Origin: Malachius bipustulatus
Lineage: Eukaryota; Arthropoda; Insecta; Coleoptera; Melyridae
Length of the DNA: 64,000 nt
Direction: 5' to 3'
Assembly (NCBI GenBank): GCA_910589415.1
Contig: OU342639.1
Span: 21,646,268-21,710,267, forward strand
The notes beneath the pieces were generated by a model, which searched no databases, was not told the origin of the DNA, and worked only from the letters and a program-made list of their open reading frames with translations. How positions within the stretch are numbered: the first letter of the stretch is position 1; every line of letters begins with the position of its first letter. This document shows positions 1 through 12,589 of the stretch, in pieces. A program made the translations under genes and the position numbers.

Positions 1-232
1 TAATCGATTTCCACGTATGTATTGAAAAAAAATCAATTTTTTTTTAGACAATTTACCACCATATTACAGTTTTTTATCGCTGACGCCCGAACTAATTTTT
101 TTTAATGAAACTGATTATGCCATTCCGTGGTCCTATATCAAGTACACAAATCCTCAAAGTTTCAATTTTTTATCTTTAAAATTAAGCTCTATTTAGGGGG
201 TGGACACTAGTCTTGGGACACCCGGTACATCA
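1..232. repeat. Fragment of a foldback/MITE-type repeat, right end
   Basis: AT-rich non-coding sequence ending near 215-232 with TTGGGACACCCGGTACA, which resembles the GGGACACCCTGTA terminus of the other foldback elements in this window (for example 6920-6935). The left part would lie outside the window. No ORF. The call rests only on the terminal motif, so it is tentative. Confidence 0.3.
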
Positions 233-2570
233 TTGATGCAAGCCACTTTTTTAATATCAATTCAGTTTTTTTTGATGTGCCATTTTCGGAGATCTCAGGA
301 TTGATCGTAGTTTTTTGTCCTTCATTTTCTTACACATGTGAAATTTTTGAAAATTTGAAACATTCTAAGCAAGTTTTTCATCGTAAATGGCCGCTTTTCT
401 CGCCTTAACAATTATGACCAATTGTACCTTTTTTTGTGTAGAAAATATTGGCGTTTTAAAATACGCTGTTAAAATGTCAATTTGTTCAGTGTCGTACAAA
501 CTAGGGACGAAAAAAGACAAACAACTCTAAAATCTCCGCCACTGGCATATAAAAAAAATCAGTTAATAATAAAAAAGTATCTAATATAAATTATAAGATC
601 TGTACAAAATCTGAGCTCTGTATCTTCTACGGTTCCGGAGATACCTTCAAAAAACTGGAGAATAGTCTTCTTTTGACCTCTTGTATCTTTGTATCTTAAA
701 AACGGTAAAGTCTGCCTTTGAATTTTTTCGCAATAATAAAGATATACAGTGAGAATAAAAAAATTCGGATTAAATTTAATAAAAAGAAAATAAGCTACTT
801 TGGAACCAAATCCAGAACCCTTGGATTTTTTCTTACACTGTCACTTTTTTCGCAACCGTATTCCTTCAAATTTCAACGTCTGAAATTTCTCCCCTGAAAC
901 CCCTCTGAAATTTTCAAATGTGAAGGAGGGTCGTGTGACATGTCATTTGAAAGTTAATAATTTTCTTTAATGAGCAGACATAAACGAGAATTTTATTGCC
1001 AAAGTAAATTTAAATTACAAAGGCTATATTACCGGCTGCTTATTGATGATATGATAAACGATTTTTTACAAAAAAAACTAACGATTGCACTTATGATTCA
1101 TGAATACGCAGGTATTAAAACAAATTTAAAAAGTTTATGTTGGCTGAATTAAGGATTGAATGGCATTGAACCTTAAAATGGCAAACGTTCCTCTTTTAAA
1201 AAGGTTTGAGGGGTATTTCAAGAAAAAGAAAGATTTTAAGGACAAAAATCGATGGGTTCTTTGATTTGCCTCAAAAGTGGCTTATTTTCCTTGTATTGAA
1301 TTTTATTCCGGACTTTTTATTCTGCACTTAAAGTAACATTTTGGTAACTTTTGGTTATTTTTTCTTATTAAGAAGTGTAATTGTTTCTAATTAATTTAAT
1401 AATTAATCTAATTAATATAACAAAGGACAATCCTATAATATGCCTATTAAGTTTATTAGTAGATTTTCAAGGATTTAAAATCAAAGTAACCATCCATATG
1501 TCAAGGAGATGTTTTGTAAATAAACTATGATTTGGGAACGAGAATATGCAAAATCTCTTAATTTTAGATATTTATGCAAATGTAAGTAAGAGAGAGGCAA
1601 AACTCTATACGAGTACGGCTCTATGATTACATATTCAAATCGGAGCAAAATTTTAGCAGAATATTTGAATCACCGTTCACATTAATTATACATTCACTCC
1701 ATTCATTTTTTCCAAAAATACTACCACACGCATCCTTTAAAATTAAGGTGTCTTTGTTACCACGAATCAACGACCTGTTATAATTCTACATGATTAAAAT
1801 AATAGCTACCAGCTACATTATATATAAATATCTCTTATACTTAATATATGTATGTCAGTTAAGGTTCTTTTTTGTTATCAGTGTCGACAATAATATTAAT
1901 CTCCATTAAATTTGCCTCAACCACTTCGACAATCAAAAATCAGACGATAATGATGCGATAGTGGTAAAAAATATACAACCTGCATTGTGTTATAACAGTT
2001 AGAAATATTAAAAATCAAAACAATTTATTTCAATCTAATCATAAATCTGAAAATTTACTTAAAAAGGTCCTAGTTGTTTTCTTTGAGATTGGAGTCTCTC
2101 TAAAATTTACAAAATCTTTCTCGCTTACCAAATAAAGATTTTGTTACTTAATAGCCACCATCAGACTTTAATCCAACTTTTGCAGTTGTTGAGTGTTTTT
2201 TGAATTTAGTGTTATAAAGGATGTTAAGAAATTTTAAAAAGTAATACTAAAAAGAGTTATTCTGGGAAATTTCAAGGCTCCAAATGTAATTATGTTTTTT
2301 ACTGTCCTGTGTTGAGTTGCACAAAAAAAAATCAAAATTACAGAATTGCTATGCAACTTTGACTAGAAAAATGGTGGTGGTGGTGGTGGTGATTTGACCT
2401 CAGGGTTAATGAAACCCCATTAGTCACAGACTTTTGTATTTGGATGTAACAATGTCACAGAGGTTGCAGTTAAAGCATCATTCAATACAAAGTACAAAGT
2501 ATACAAAAAGATTACATCCCTATCCTACATTGAACAATTATTCCACTTTCCTTTTCTTACATTTTTTAGA
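233..2570. other. Gene-free AT-rich stretch
   Basis: No coding exon, RNA gene or clear paired repeat was recognised. The only ORF of note (970-1152, 60 codons) has no recognisable motif and AT-driven composition. A short GGT microsatellite (about seven units) lies at 2371-2392. Decayed transposon sequence is likely but was not demonstrated. Confidence 0.5.
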
Positions 2571-2577
2571 TTACTTA

Positions 2578-2744
2578 CTATTTTTTTTTTTTTTTTTTTT
2601 TTTTTATATATACTCTATTTTTTATCATTTTTTTTTTTTTTTATATTTTATTTTTTTTTTATTTTTTTTTTTTTATTTATTTTTTTTTTTTATTATTTTT
2701 TTTTATTTTTTTTTTATTTTTTTTTTTTTTAAATAAATATACTC

Positions 2745-2779
<35 letters not shown>

Positions 2780-3140
2780 TTTTTTTTATTTTTTTTTTTT
2801 TTTTTATTTTTTTTTTTTTTTTTTCGGTTTCATTTACAATACATATCCATACCTGTATGCAAAAGACATAAGTATTCGCTTTCACATTATAAATTTAAGT
2901 TTATTTCCCTGCAGAAGTTATATAAGGCTGCCAGTATGCATCGTTTCCTCGTCAAGAATAAGTTCACCAAGGTGAGTGGAATCTGTCTTGAAATCTCTTT
3001 GCTGATACTGTTTATTAGCTTTTCTCGTGCTTGGTCGTTATTTGGGCATGTGAAGATGATGTGGTCTAGGTCTGCCCTCACCCCCTGGTTACATCCGCAA
3101 TTAGGGTCCGGGACCACCCCTATTTTAAGACTAGAAAAAT
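2578..3140 (-). mobile_element. 3' end of a non-LTR retrotransposon with a very long A-rich tail
   Basis: On the minus strand an open frame at 2887-3117 reads PDPNCGCNQGVRADLDHII then FTCPN, the C..C...H....C pattern near the C-terminus of many Jockey/I-group LINE polyproteins. The stop is followed by about 60 bp of 3' UTR and then an A-rich tail (T on the plus strand) spanning about 2580-2824, some 240 bp broken only by scattered T or A/T runs. Everything upstream of the last about 75 codons is missing, as expected for 5' truncation during target-primed reverse transcription. Long poly-Phe/Tyr or poly-Lys frames over the tail are artefacts. The clade cannot be fixed from so short a piece. 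Confidence 0.65.
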
Positions 3141-3795
3141 GATTTCAATAAAAGTTTTATATAAACGTAAACACTGTTTATAAGTCGGTGACGTGAAGGA
3201 AATGAAAATGTTAATGAAATATTCTTAAATACAGGGAATCAAATAAGAAATAAAACTCCGAGACTAAATTTCCTATGCAGATGTAAGACTGAGTTTCTCA
3301 AGTTCTTCTGTGCATAATTTGGAACGTCAAGTAAAGGAAAATGGTTGAAAGTACAGTTGGTTGTCTCTTTCATTTTTCATAAATGTTATCTAGAAACACT
3401 TTGATCTGCATGTTGAAGTAGAGTTTGTTTTAATTAAAAGTTGGTGCGCAGCGTTGACTTTGAAAAAGGCAGGCCAGAGGCTTGGAATTCATAATTATAT
3501 CGCCTTTGAGAGTATATTCTTTATGTCCGACGTCTTTCTCTGCCGGGTGAACCTTATGACAAAGAACAAATAAGGCAATTCTCGCTACAGCTATCCAGAT
3601 ATGGAATTACCTCATCTCCTTGCCGTCTAGTTCCTACTAGATATTTATTAAAACTTCATCAACTTCAAAACTTACAAATTTTATATAAATGTATGATTGA
3701 GTATAGGATTAGGCAATTTAATAACCAGATCGAGCTGAAGATTTGCTCTCGCTTTATCCCACGTTCATGAAGTAAATTACTTTAAAATCATGATT
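3141..3795. other. Gene-free spacer
   Basis: No ORF, RNA gene or paired repeat recognised between the LINE tail and the foldback element that begins near 3800. Confidence 0.4.
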
Positions 3796-3799
3796 TCTA

Positions 3800-5775
3800 C
3801 AGTGCCCGCCAAAAAAATATGGGAAGTTTCCATTTTTTTTTAATTTGTGCTTGCCATTAGATTAAATTCGATCACACTACATCCCTGGTGTGAATTTTAG
3901 CTCCAGAAAAAATATAATTTTTCTAAAGTTGAAAATTGCACAAAACATAAATTATAGGTAGGTACATACCTACTTCAAAAACTAAAAGCGTTTTGTTACA
4001 AGAAATTTGGGAAAAATTCGTTAGATATTCACCAAAATCTACCCTCAGTTATGAAATAAATGATTTTTTATACAGGTGGCAAAAAAAACTTTTGAAATTT
4101 CTAATTTTTGCTCATTTTTCTCAATAATTAAAGAATTTTCTCAGTGTCTTATAATAATTAGAAAAATGGCCAAAAGTAATAGAGACAATAATACCAGAAG
4201 CCATTTTTTCGAATTTAATAAAATTTCTGTCACTTTTTTTTCATATTTTTGGTGCAAAACGTTTTACAACATAGCGAAATACGAAATATTTTCGTATTTC
4301 GTACCTAAGAAGTTCAAGTATATTTTCAATTTCATAAGAATTGAACATAAATTAACATTGAAATTCGATTAGATCACAAAAAATCTTTAGTTCTAATTTA
4401 ATGCCCTTATACAGGGTGATTCAAAATTCAGTGCAAAGATTTTAAGAGCGTATTTACCAGCCAAAAATAAAAAGGTTTTTTCATATAGTCGTATGTCCTA
4501 ACTTGCTTCGTTTTCTAGATACAGGGTGTAATATTGAAAAAAAAATCGATTTTTATCAATTTCTCGAAAACGTCTCTGCCGATTTTCGAGAAAAAAAAAA
4601 TTTTATAGGCTTATTTGTTGTCATAAGGGCCTTCCATTAATGGGAATATTTTTTATGTATTTGTTATGTAGGCTATAAGTAAAATTTTAAAAATAAATTA
4701 AATGAATCTCAGTAATCGATGTGAATTTATTACTTGTTTTAATAGGGCCTGGCACACATTTTGATTTTTTTCTTGGAAACAAAGCTAGATACGAGTAAAG
4801 CTCAGGAGGCAAGAAAGCTACATTATTGACCGCTTAATCTAAAAAAAATATAAATTGTCAAAAGAGCAGTGGCGTACCATAATTTTACCTATAAGTTTCA
4901 AGTAGGTAGCCCCCTGAGACGCCACTGGAATTAATAAATTTATGTTATTCAAATCAAAGGAAGTTCCTTATAACGACAAATAACCCTACCAAATTTTATT
5001 TAAATCGGCTGAATGGTTTTTGAGTAATTAATAAAAAATCGATTTTTTTTTCAAAATATTACAGCCTGTATCTAGAAAACGAAGCAAGTTAGGACATACG
5101 ATTATATGAAAAAATTTTCTTATTTTTGGCTGGTAAATACGCCCTTAAAATCTTTGCACTGAATTTTGAATCACCCTGTATACCTAATCAATAATAATAT
5201 ACTTCATTTCAAATTGATAAAACTTTATCTCAAAAAAATAGGTGATTGTGACAACCTGAAAACATGATTCCCGCAATTCAAAAAAGCTCAATTTAATTAA
5301 AAGCTCTTGAGTTATGTTAATTTCTTATGAAATTGAAGCAAAAACTTATGTAAAAATGTGAGAGATATTTTGTTAAATTCGAAATTTTCGTTACTCGTAT
5401 TAGTTTCCAATACTCGTGCTAATTTTAATGATTATAAGCAATATTAACAGATATTGCGGTCAAAATATTTCAAATGAAAAATATCATTGAGAAAAATGAA
5501 CAAAAAGTTGAAATTTCAAAAGGCCGCAATTATTGTTGTCCAATTGAATAAAAAAATCATTCCTTTCATAACTGGCGTTAAAATTGGTCAATCTCTAATG
5601 AATTTTGTCCTAATTTCTCCCAAAACACTTTTAGTTTTTGAAATATCATGTTTTTTGTAATTTTGAAGTTTAGACAAACGACATTTTCTCTGGAACTAAG
5701 ATTCACACCATAGGATCTAGTGTGCTCACATTCAATCCTTTGAAAACCAATTTAATGACAAAAAATTTTTTAAGA
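3800..5775. mobile_element. Long foldback element, copy 1 (family F), split by a nested MITE
   Basis: The left arm (about 3870-4170) and right arm (about 5440-5740) are inverted copies. The left arm has a TGGTGTGAATTTTAGCTCC block, then a GAAAATTGCAC block and TTTTTGCTCATTTTTCTCA; the right arm has the complements in reverse order (GAGAAAAATGAACAAAAAG, then TTTGAAGTTTAGACAAACG, then TTCACACCATAGG). The same arms recur at 11370-12515. There is no coding capacity, so the element must be non-autonomous. A separate MITE (4411-5179) lies between the arms. Exact ends are uncertain. Confidence 0.65.
4411..5179. mobile_element. MITE with about 130-bp terminal inverted repeats
   Basis: The left end ACAGGGTGATTCAAAATTCA is mirrored by TGAATTTTGAATCACCCTGT at the right end. 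The pairing continues inward for about 130 bp, through a TTAGGACATACG block and a second CAGGGTGT / ACAGCCTGT motif. TA flanks both ends, the usual target duplication of Tc1/mariner-type elements. No transposase ORF. It is inserted between the arms of the family F foldback, so it is probably the younger insertion. Confidence 0.8.
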
Positions 5776-5798
5776 TAGAAAACGAAAAATTTTCGTAT

Positions 5799-6634
5799 AC
5801 AGGGTGTCCCAGCTTATTCGAAGCGGTCTCTGTAGGCCAAACGATGGACTTTTTCAAAAAACTTTTTGAAAATTCAAGTACAGAATCACAATGGTCATAA
5901 TTTAAAATTATTTTGGAGTATACAGATGTGTCCCATATGACAGTGGCATATCAAAGTTATGTTTTTTTAAATGGAATGCTCCTATGTTATTGCATTTTTA
6001 GATTGTCTGAGAAGAGAAAATAAGATTGGCTTTTACAGTTGGTGTTTAAATTCAGAAGTTTTTGAGTTATAAACAAGTGAAAATCGTCATTTTTCAAGTT
6101 CAAGGCCCTGTACAACGAAAACTTTTTATGTACTATCCTATGGTATAGAAACATTTGTACTTTCTTTGATTTTTTTTATTTGGCGACACGTGGAGAAATC
6201 TCAGAATTTTTCAAATTTTTTATCACCCTGCATAAACATTTCATCTACATGATAGGATAGTACATGAAAAAGTAAAATAGGGACATGTAAGCCGTTTTTC
6301 TCTATCTTGAACCGTTTTCGTTGTACAGGGCCTTGAACTTGAAAAATGACGATTTTCACTTGTTTATAACTCAAAAACTTCTGAATTTAAACACCAACTG
6401 TAAAAGCCAATCTTATTTTCTCTTCTCAGACAATCTAAAAATGCAATAACATAGGAGCATTCCATTTAAAAAAACATAACTTTGATCCGCCACTGTCATA
6501 TGGGACACTTTGTATACTTCAAAATAATTTTAAACTATGGACATTGTGATCCTGTACCCTGCACTTGAATTTGCAATTTTTTTTTAGTCGTCGTTTGGCC
6601 CACAGAGACCCCTAGAATGAGCTGGGATACCCTG
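5799..6634. mobile_element. MITE with about 330-bp inverted repeats (family M)
   Basis: It begins ACAGGGTGTCCCAGCTTATT and ends in the complementary GAGCTGGGATACCCTGT, with TA on both sides. The arms run about 5799-6130 and 6300-6634; almost the whole arm pairs, including a 100-bp core with CAAGTGAAAATCGTCATTTT against AAAATGACGATTTTCACTTG. The loop is about 170 bp. No coding capacity. Related fragments occur at 6787-6934, 37735-37890 and 62585-62725, so this is a repeat family. Confidence 0.82.
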
Positions 6635-6786
6635 TATAGGCTATTTTATTATTCAAACTTTTACCGGACTTCATCTAGAAAACTATGTGAATAAAGACAC
6701 AGTAAGAGTTCTTGCATTGTTACGTCAAGATATCTCAGGGCGCAGCCCAATTATTTGCTTGAACGAAAAAAAAAATTGCAGCCTCC

Positions 6787-6934
6787 CAATTTTCATATGG
6801 GACACTCTGTATACTCCAAAATAATTTTAAATTATGGCCATTGTGATCCTGTACTTGAATTTGCAAAAATATTTTGGAAAAAATCAATCGTTTGGCCTAC
6901 AGAGACCGCTTCGAATAAGCTGGGACACCCTGTA
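6787..6934. mobile_element. Fragment of family M MITE (right arm only)
   Basis: It matches the right arm of the element at 5799-6634 closely, from ATGGGACACTCTGTATAC through GGCCTACAGAGACCGCTTCG to the terminal GCTGGGACACCCTGT. It is closer to the outermost left arm of the neighbouring copy than that copy's own right arm is. Its other half is absent. It is cut at its end by the hAT-like element that starts at 6937. Confidence 0.7.
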
Positions 6935-6936
6935 TA

Positions 6937-8126
6937 CAGTGGCGCGCGGTGATCATTTATGTTAAGTAAGCAGAAAAGCAGGTGATAAAAGTCGAGACCG
7001 ATGAATATTTTCGGTGTTTCTATTAAAAAAAATTTGCGTGTTCTTAATTGGATATCTTGGAAATGTACGCAATAGAGTCCAACCGTGGGTTGTATGGAGT
7101 ACAACTGATGGGGGTACTCTGTATGGGGGTACAACAACTGGGGGTACGGAGTACCTCCCAGAAAGAGGGGGGTTCGGGAGAAAATTTTTAAGAAAATTAC
7201 TCGAAAAATGCAAATTTTCTGCCTAGATTTCGAGGCCCAAAAGCCAATAAATTAAAAACAAATTGTTGTAGCCTCCCCAACTTATTTTTGTGTTTCTATA
7301 TTTTCATTAATGGTTAATCTGGTACTAGTGACTAAGCATAAAAATAGCACGCGGAATGCGAAAAGATATATAAACTTTTATTTTTATTTATTCACTACAT
7401 CACGCGTAATTTGGTTTTACATGTAGGTAACAAAATGTTTTAAACGTGAAAATGCAAGTTTTTTTTATTATTCTTAATACCTAGTATAAAACAAAATCTT
7501 TTTGTCCATCTTTACGCAAAGTCACATTTGTATTGTTAGAGTTGTTGTTAAAGTTGAAGGGAATCAGATCGATAATAATAATTAAAATCATATTTTTTAT
7601 TAAAAATACACTAAGCTAACTTGAAACTCGTCCAGCGACTCCATAGCGAGAAGATTTCATAATTATTATTGATGGAAATGCCAGACACTCCATTAACAGG
7701 AGCAGTAAGCAGATATCTCTCTGCTTGACCGCCTTGCTTACCTGCTGTCCTGATCCTGGTCTACAAGAATCACACCCCCGTCCAATCATCCAACGTCTAA
7801 TAATACTAATACATCTTGCCGTTTATTCTAGTTATTCTAACGGACTTCAACGAAAGCAGAAAGCCAGCTGCTTTTCTGCATATGTCTCACTCATACGGGG
7901 TTGGAGATTAAACTATGAATATTTTATGTAATGAAAACAAAATATTGGATTTAGGAATACAAACCTAATTTGAGTGCAATAATTATGTATTAGATGTCAA
8001 CAATTTTTCTTTATAATTTAATAAACTTCGTCTTTTATCATAAAGTATAATACAGACAGACACAAATTGATCAAATTACCTTTGAGCAGCAGAACTTACC
8101 CTGCTGCTCCGGACCGCACGCCACTG
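6937..8126. mobile_element. Non-autonomous hAT-like element
   Basis: Terminal inverted repeats CAGTGGCGCGCGGT (left) and, read inward from the right end, CAGTGGCGTGCGGT (13 of 14 match). The flanking octamers CCTGTATA (6929-6936) and TCTATATA (8127-8134) agree at 6 of 8 positions, compatible with an aged 8-bp hAT target duplication. About 1.19 kb with no transposase-sized ORF. The left part holds short GGGGGTAC-type direct repeats (7110-7150). It sits in the terminal CCTGTATA of the family M fragment. Confidence 0.6.
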
Positions 8127-8134
8127 TCTATATA

Positions 8135-11100
8135 ATAGTTATCAAATTCGAGTTATATTTTTTTATAAATAGTTTTGTAAAAAAAAAAGAAAAAAGCTGC
8201 TTAACCATGGTTTTTGTGCAAAGAAAACTGTAAAAAAAAATAAAAAACTACATAGATAAACTGTAATTAATTATTTTCCTAACTCTATCTTGCTGGTTGC
8301 AGAGAAAAACAACTTATATTTATAAGGAAAGCAATTGTAAAAAATAGATTGATGCGAAAATCTCACAGCAATTTCCTTCCATGCCATACACTCTAATACA
8401 TAAAATACATGCCACATGCAAGCAGTGTTTGCTAGAGGCCAAGATATTTGTCTTGCCTAATTTAATATCCACAACAGAGCAGGTCTTGAAGCCCTAATCC
8501 GTCAATTTAACTACGATGTGACATCCACAATCACTCGTTTTTAATCCCTGTGTCAACAGCTTCCCGAGGCAAAAGAAGGGAAATCGTGCCGGCACCCTAA
8601 CTATATAGACATCTCTCTTAGACAATGGGGAGAATAATATCTCTGTCTCCCCTCAATCTAATAAATAATTTAAATTTAATCGCGTTGCTTTGTAACTAAA
8701 TTCAATTACTTCTGGAAACGTTCAAAGTTCATTGTTTGAATTATTCAACTAAGAATTGCCTTTCTAAGACATCTTAAGATGTCTTTGATTAACTCAAGAT
8801 ATATATACATTGCTGGAAAATTATTTCAGGGAGTTTTCAGATTGAAGCCCTTGTCATTGAATTTTTGACATACCGACTGAAGTAAACGAGTAACTTTCAT
8901 TGTTTTTCAACTTTGAAGATTAGAGACATAAAGATAAATATATGAAGTTATATACACAGGGTGATACTCCAATCTAGAAAATCCCTCAAAACCCGTTTTC
9001 TCGTTAACCAATTTTTTCGTTTCTATGTAGGACTTTATCATCAGCTAATCAGATCAGAATAGCGTAATTCCACCATCAGCCATTAATTCTCTGACTTTAT
9101 AATGCCTTACATCTAAAAATTATTAATCTTGTGGTATTAGCACATGTGGGATTTGACACTTAGTGTTAGTGTTGCCCAAAGAGTACGTTACCTATACATA
9201 CTCTATGTATGTGTGGCCACCCTTGCTGGAGAAATAAATAAATTAAAAATAAATCAAATTAGACCTCGTAAAATAATTAGGTTTCAATTCTCCAGCTAAA
9301 TTCGCTTGTTTTTCAATAAAAAAAATTATTAACTAATTACATTTTTTCGCAAGCGTTAATTCTAGACAACTCTCTCTCTCAGCAGCCACAATATGAAGTC
9401 CGTTTATTTAACAAAAGGGAATTAAATATAAAAATTGCGCCGAAAGCTGAAAAAAGCAAAAGTATTAAATTGAGCCGAAACACAAAGTGAATAAATAAAC
9501 CGAGGGCTCTCAGACGGCAAAATTTAAAAATCAAATAAAAAAGAATTACGAATACAGAAGCATGAATAATAAATCTAAAGTACGTGATTAAAAAGTATAC
9601 TAGTAGTGACATCTATTGTAACTGCGCTTTGTTATCCGGTCCTGGATTAGATATCCCAGAGGAAATTATAAAACATCGTCTCCCAGACTCTCGTATAAAG
9701 TGTAAACTCGCAAATCCCTCCCCAGGCCCCTGACCTCCCGAAATAGGTGTACGGGTGCACGGGTGTACGTTCCAACGTTCCACACCTGCAATTTCCCCCT
9801 TCCTTATCTTGCCGCAACACAATAGCTCTCTATCAAAACTAATGTGCCAAGTACAAATATTATATACAGGACGATCGCCAATTATTAAGAAGTAAAGTTG
9901 GCAGACGTGTAAGTAGCTAGAAATTAAAGTTACATTCCTAAAAGTATATAAATATTATTGTAGAGCTCCATTTGAATCCGAAAAATCATCAGAGGACGGG
10001 TGTGAGAATTTTTGTCTTCATCATCAGGATAAATTTTGAGTTATAATACAAGTATACCTAATAATGTCATCATCATGAGCCAAAAAATTTTGAAAAATGT
10101 ACGTCGTTGGATTAGAAGGTTGAGATTTAGAACGCACGTCATATAATCATAAGCGAGCGTCATAATCGATTTGTCTACAATTTATTTTCCAGGCTTACAT
10201 TTACATCAATCACAATTACATTTTTTCAACTACTGGCTTGTCGAAATGATTGGAAACAAAACTTTATTTTAGGGCAGGTCGCTCAAACAAGTCCTAGGTA
10301 CAACTAAATTTATTCCTTATCGAGGTATACTATAAAAAAAGATAAGTGCGAGCTGGTAAATCATTTATGGTGTCATTCCATATACAAGCATGGTGTGAGT
10401 GTGTTGGAAAGAGCCTATACATGCACATCAAAACACTAGGCCTCCAAGGTTACTTCTAGCCATTTTCTCACCATGGTTAAACACACCCTGTATGCTAAAA
10501 ACTCGATGGAGATGATTCCATTACCCATTACTGTTGTGTAAAATTTAATTTGCATAGGCAATAATGGATATTCCAATTTTATAACGAAAAAATTAAATAA
10601 ATATGTTAAAAACGCAATGTAATATAATAGTACAGATATATGAATATGAATATGAAAATGTGATAAATATACTATGTAATGAGAAAAACTATCTAGTACC
10701 CTTGATATGATTTATAGTGAAAATAATCCGATTAACTCATCATAGTAATTACTTAATTGAATTTTGAATTCAAAATACCCAAACGGGTATTATTTAACCT
10801 GAAGTTTAAATTCCATTTTGATAACCGAGTTTATTAATAGTTTGGACTGATAATGGTGAATAAATTATTAAATTAAGCTTGCTGGTCGCACTTATTGATG
10901 TAGAAGGGATTAGTTGTTAATTGGAAAATAATAAAATATAATAAAAAAAAAAACTCTTGAGCTAAATATTTGAATAAGCATTACAAAACTTGTGTTTTAA
11001 TATTAATTTCGTAATATAATCTTAATAGCAACTTGATTAGGCATGGAGAATTTTTGTAAATTTTGAATAAATTTCTTTCGTTCTGTGCTCACGCAGAAAG

Positions 11101-11170
11101 CACACAAGTCTTTAGAACAGAACAGTACAAGACAGAAAACTAATCTAAAACAAAAGCTTTATTCAAAGAA
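8135..11170. other. Gene-free stretch
   Basis: No coding exon was supported. ORFs at 9379-9612 and 9613-9822 (minus) show no domain. Isolated transposon-end motifs occur (ACACAGGGTGATACTCC near 8954; CACACCCTGTATGCT near 10482), but no matching partner ends were found. No tRNA or other RNA gene recognised. Confidence 0.45.
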
Positions 11171-11179
11171 AATTATGGG

Positions 11180-12545
11180 TGTCCAAAAAATCTGACAACG
11201 GCATAATAAATTTTATCAGATCAACCAAAGTAATTTTTTTTTCAAACCAAAAAAAAAAATTTCCCTAGGGATCGAATGGGAATATTAGATTTTAGACATA
11301 AAAGTCATATGGGAAAATTTCTTGTTTTCCATCTTTTTTGAAAAATTTTTATGTCTTCAGTGCTTTTTGAAAAATTAAACTTGAACACACTAGATCCTAT
11401 GGTGTGAATTTTTGTTCCACAGAAAATGACGTTTTTCTAAACTTCAAAATCGCAAAAAGACATGATATGTCGAAAACATGATATTTCAAAAAAATGTTTG
11501 GCGGGAAATTTGGGCAACATTCGTTGGATATTCAACAAATGTAATTTAATGTCGATGATGAAAAAAAAAAATTTTTATACAGATGGCCAAAATGTGATAA
11601 CTTTTTAAATTTCAACTTTTTGCTCATTTTTCTCAGTGTAATTTTGAATTTGAAATATTTTGACTGAAATATTAGTTATTATTGTTTATATTATTAAGAT
11701 AAATCAAGAGGCATAATGTAATAAAAACTGCTGCCAGGAGCGAAATTTTCGAATTGTTAAAAAAATCTGTCAGATTTTTCTATGTGTTTGGTGTTCTATG
11801 TTTTGGTATTTAACAGGAAGAAAGCATCTTACAAAATCAAGTTTATTTCCAAGTTCATAAAAAATGAATGTAAATTGAGCTTTTAATTCAATTGTTGTTT
11901 TTCAGCTGTTTTCAGGTTGTCACAATCACCTGTTTTTATTTATTTATTTTTTTTTAATAGAAGTTTTATCAAATTGAAGTGAAGTATTATAGGGGAATAG
12001 GTATAAATAATAAGTGAACATTTTTGTGACCTAATCGAATTTTAAATGTTACTTTATGTTCATTTCTCATTAAATAGAAAATATAATTCAACTTGTTAGA
12101 AGGTTTCTTCGTCTCGAATACGCTTTGCACCAAAAACATAGGAATATGTGACAGAATTTTTTTTTTTTGTAAATTACTGGTTTAGATTATTTTGTTAATT
12201 TTTCTAATTATTATAGATAATATTAACTTATATTTTAGTCAAAATATGTCAAATTCAAAATTACACTGAGAAAAATAAGCAAAAAGTTGAATTTTATAAA
12301 GTTACCAATTACATATTGGCCACCTGTCTACAACAATAATTTCTTTAATAAGTGACATTACATTTTATGAATTTCATCTAACGAATTTTGGCGAAATTTC
12401 CCCCAAAATACTTTTAGTTTTTGAAATATTATGTTTTTTTTGTCATTTCTAAGTTTAGAAAAACGCCATTTTCTTTGGAACTAAAATTTACACCATGGAT
12501 CTAGTGTGCTCAAATTTAATCTCTTGAAAACCCCAAGTTATGAAA
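11180..12545. mobile_element. Long foldback element, copy 2 (family F)
   Basis: The left arm (about 11375-11680) and right arm (about 12240-12515) are inverted. AGATCCTATGGTGTGAATTT pairs with AAATTTACACCATGGATC; a CTAAACTTCAAAATCGC block pairs with a TTTCTAAGTTTAGAAAAACG block; a CATTTTTCTCAGTGTAATTT block pairs with AATTACACTGAGAAAAATAA. The same arms form the element at 3800-5775. Non-coding. The centre (11700-12230) is a different AT-rich loop, and no MITE is nested here. Confidence 0.68.
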
Positions 12546-12589
12546 AAAAAATCAAAAAACAGAGAAAACAAAAAATTATCCCATATGGT

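Noticed and set aside
2434..2885. ORFs of poly-Phe/Tyr (plus) and poly-Lys (minus)
   Set aside because: They translate the A/T homopolymer tail of a LINE; no coding signal.
6962..7226. Overlapping ORFs on both strands
   Set aside because: They lie in the GGGGGTAC-rich repeats of a non-autonomous hAT-like element.
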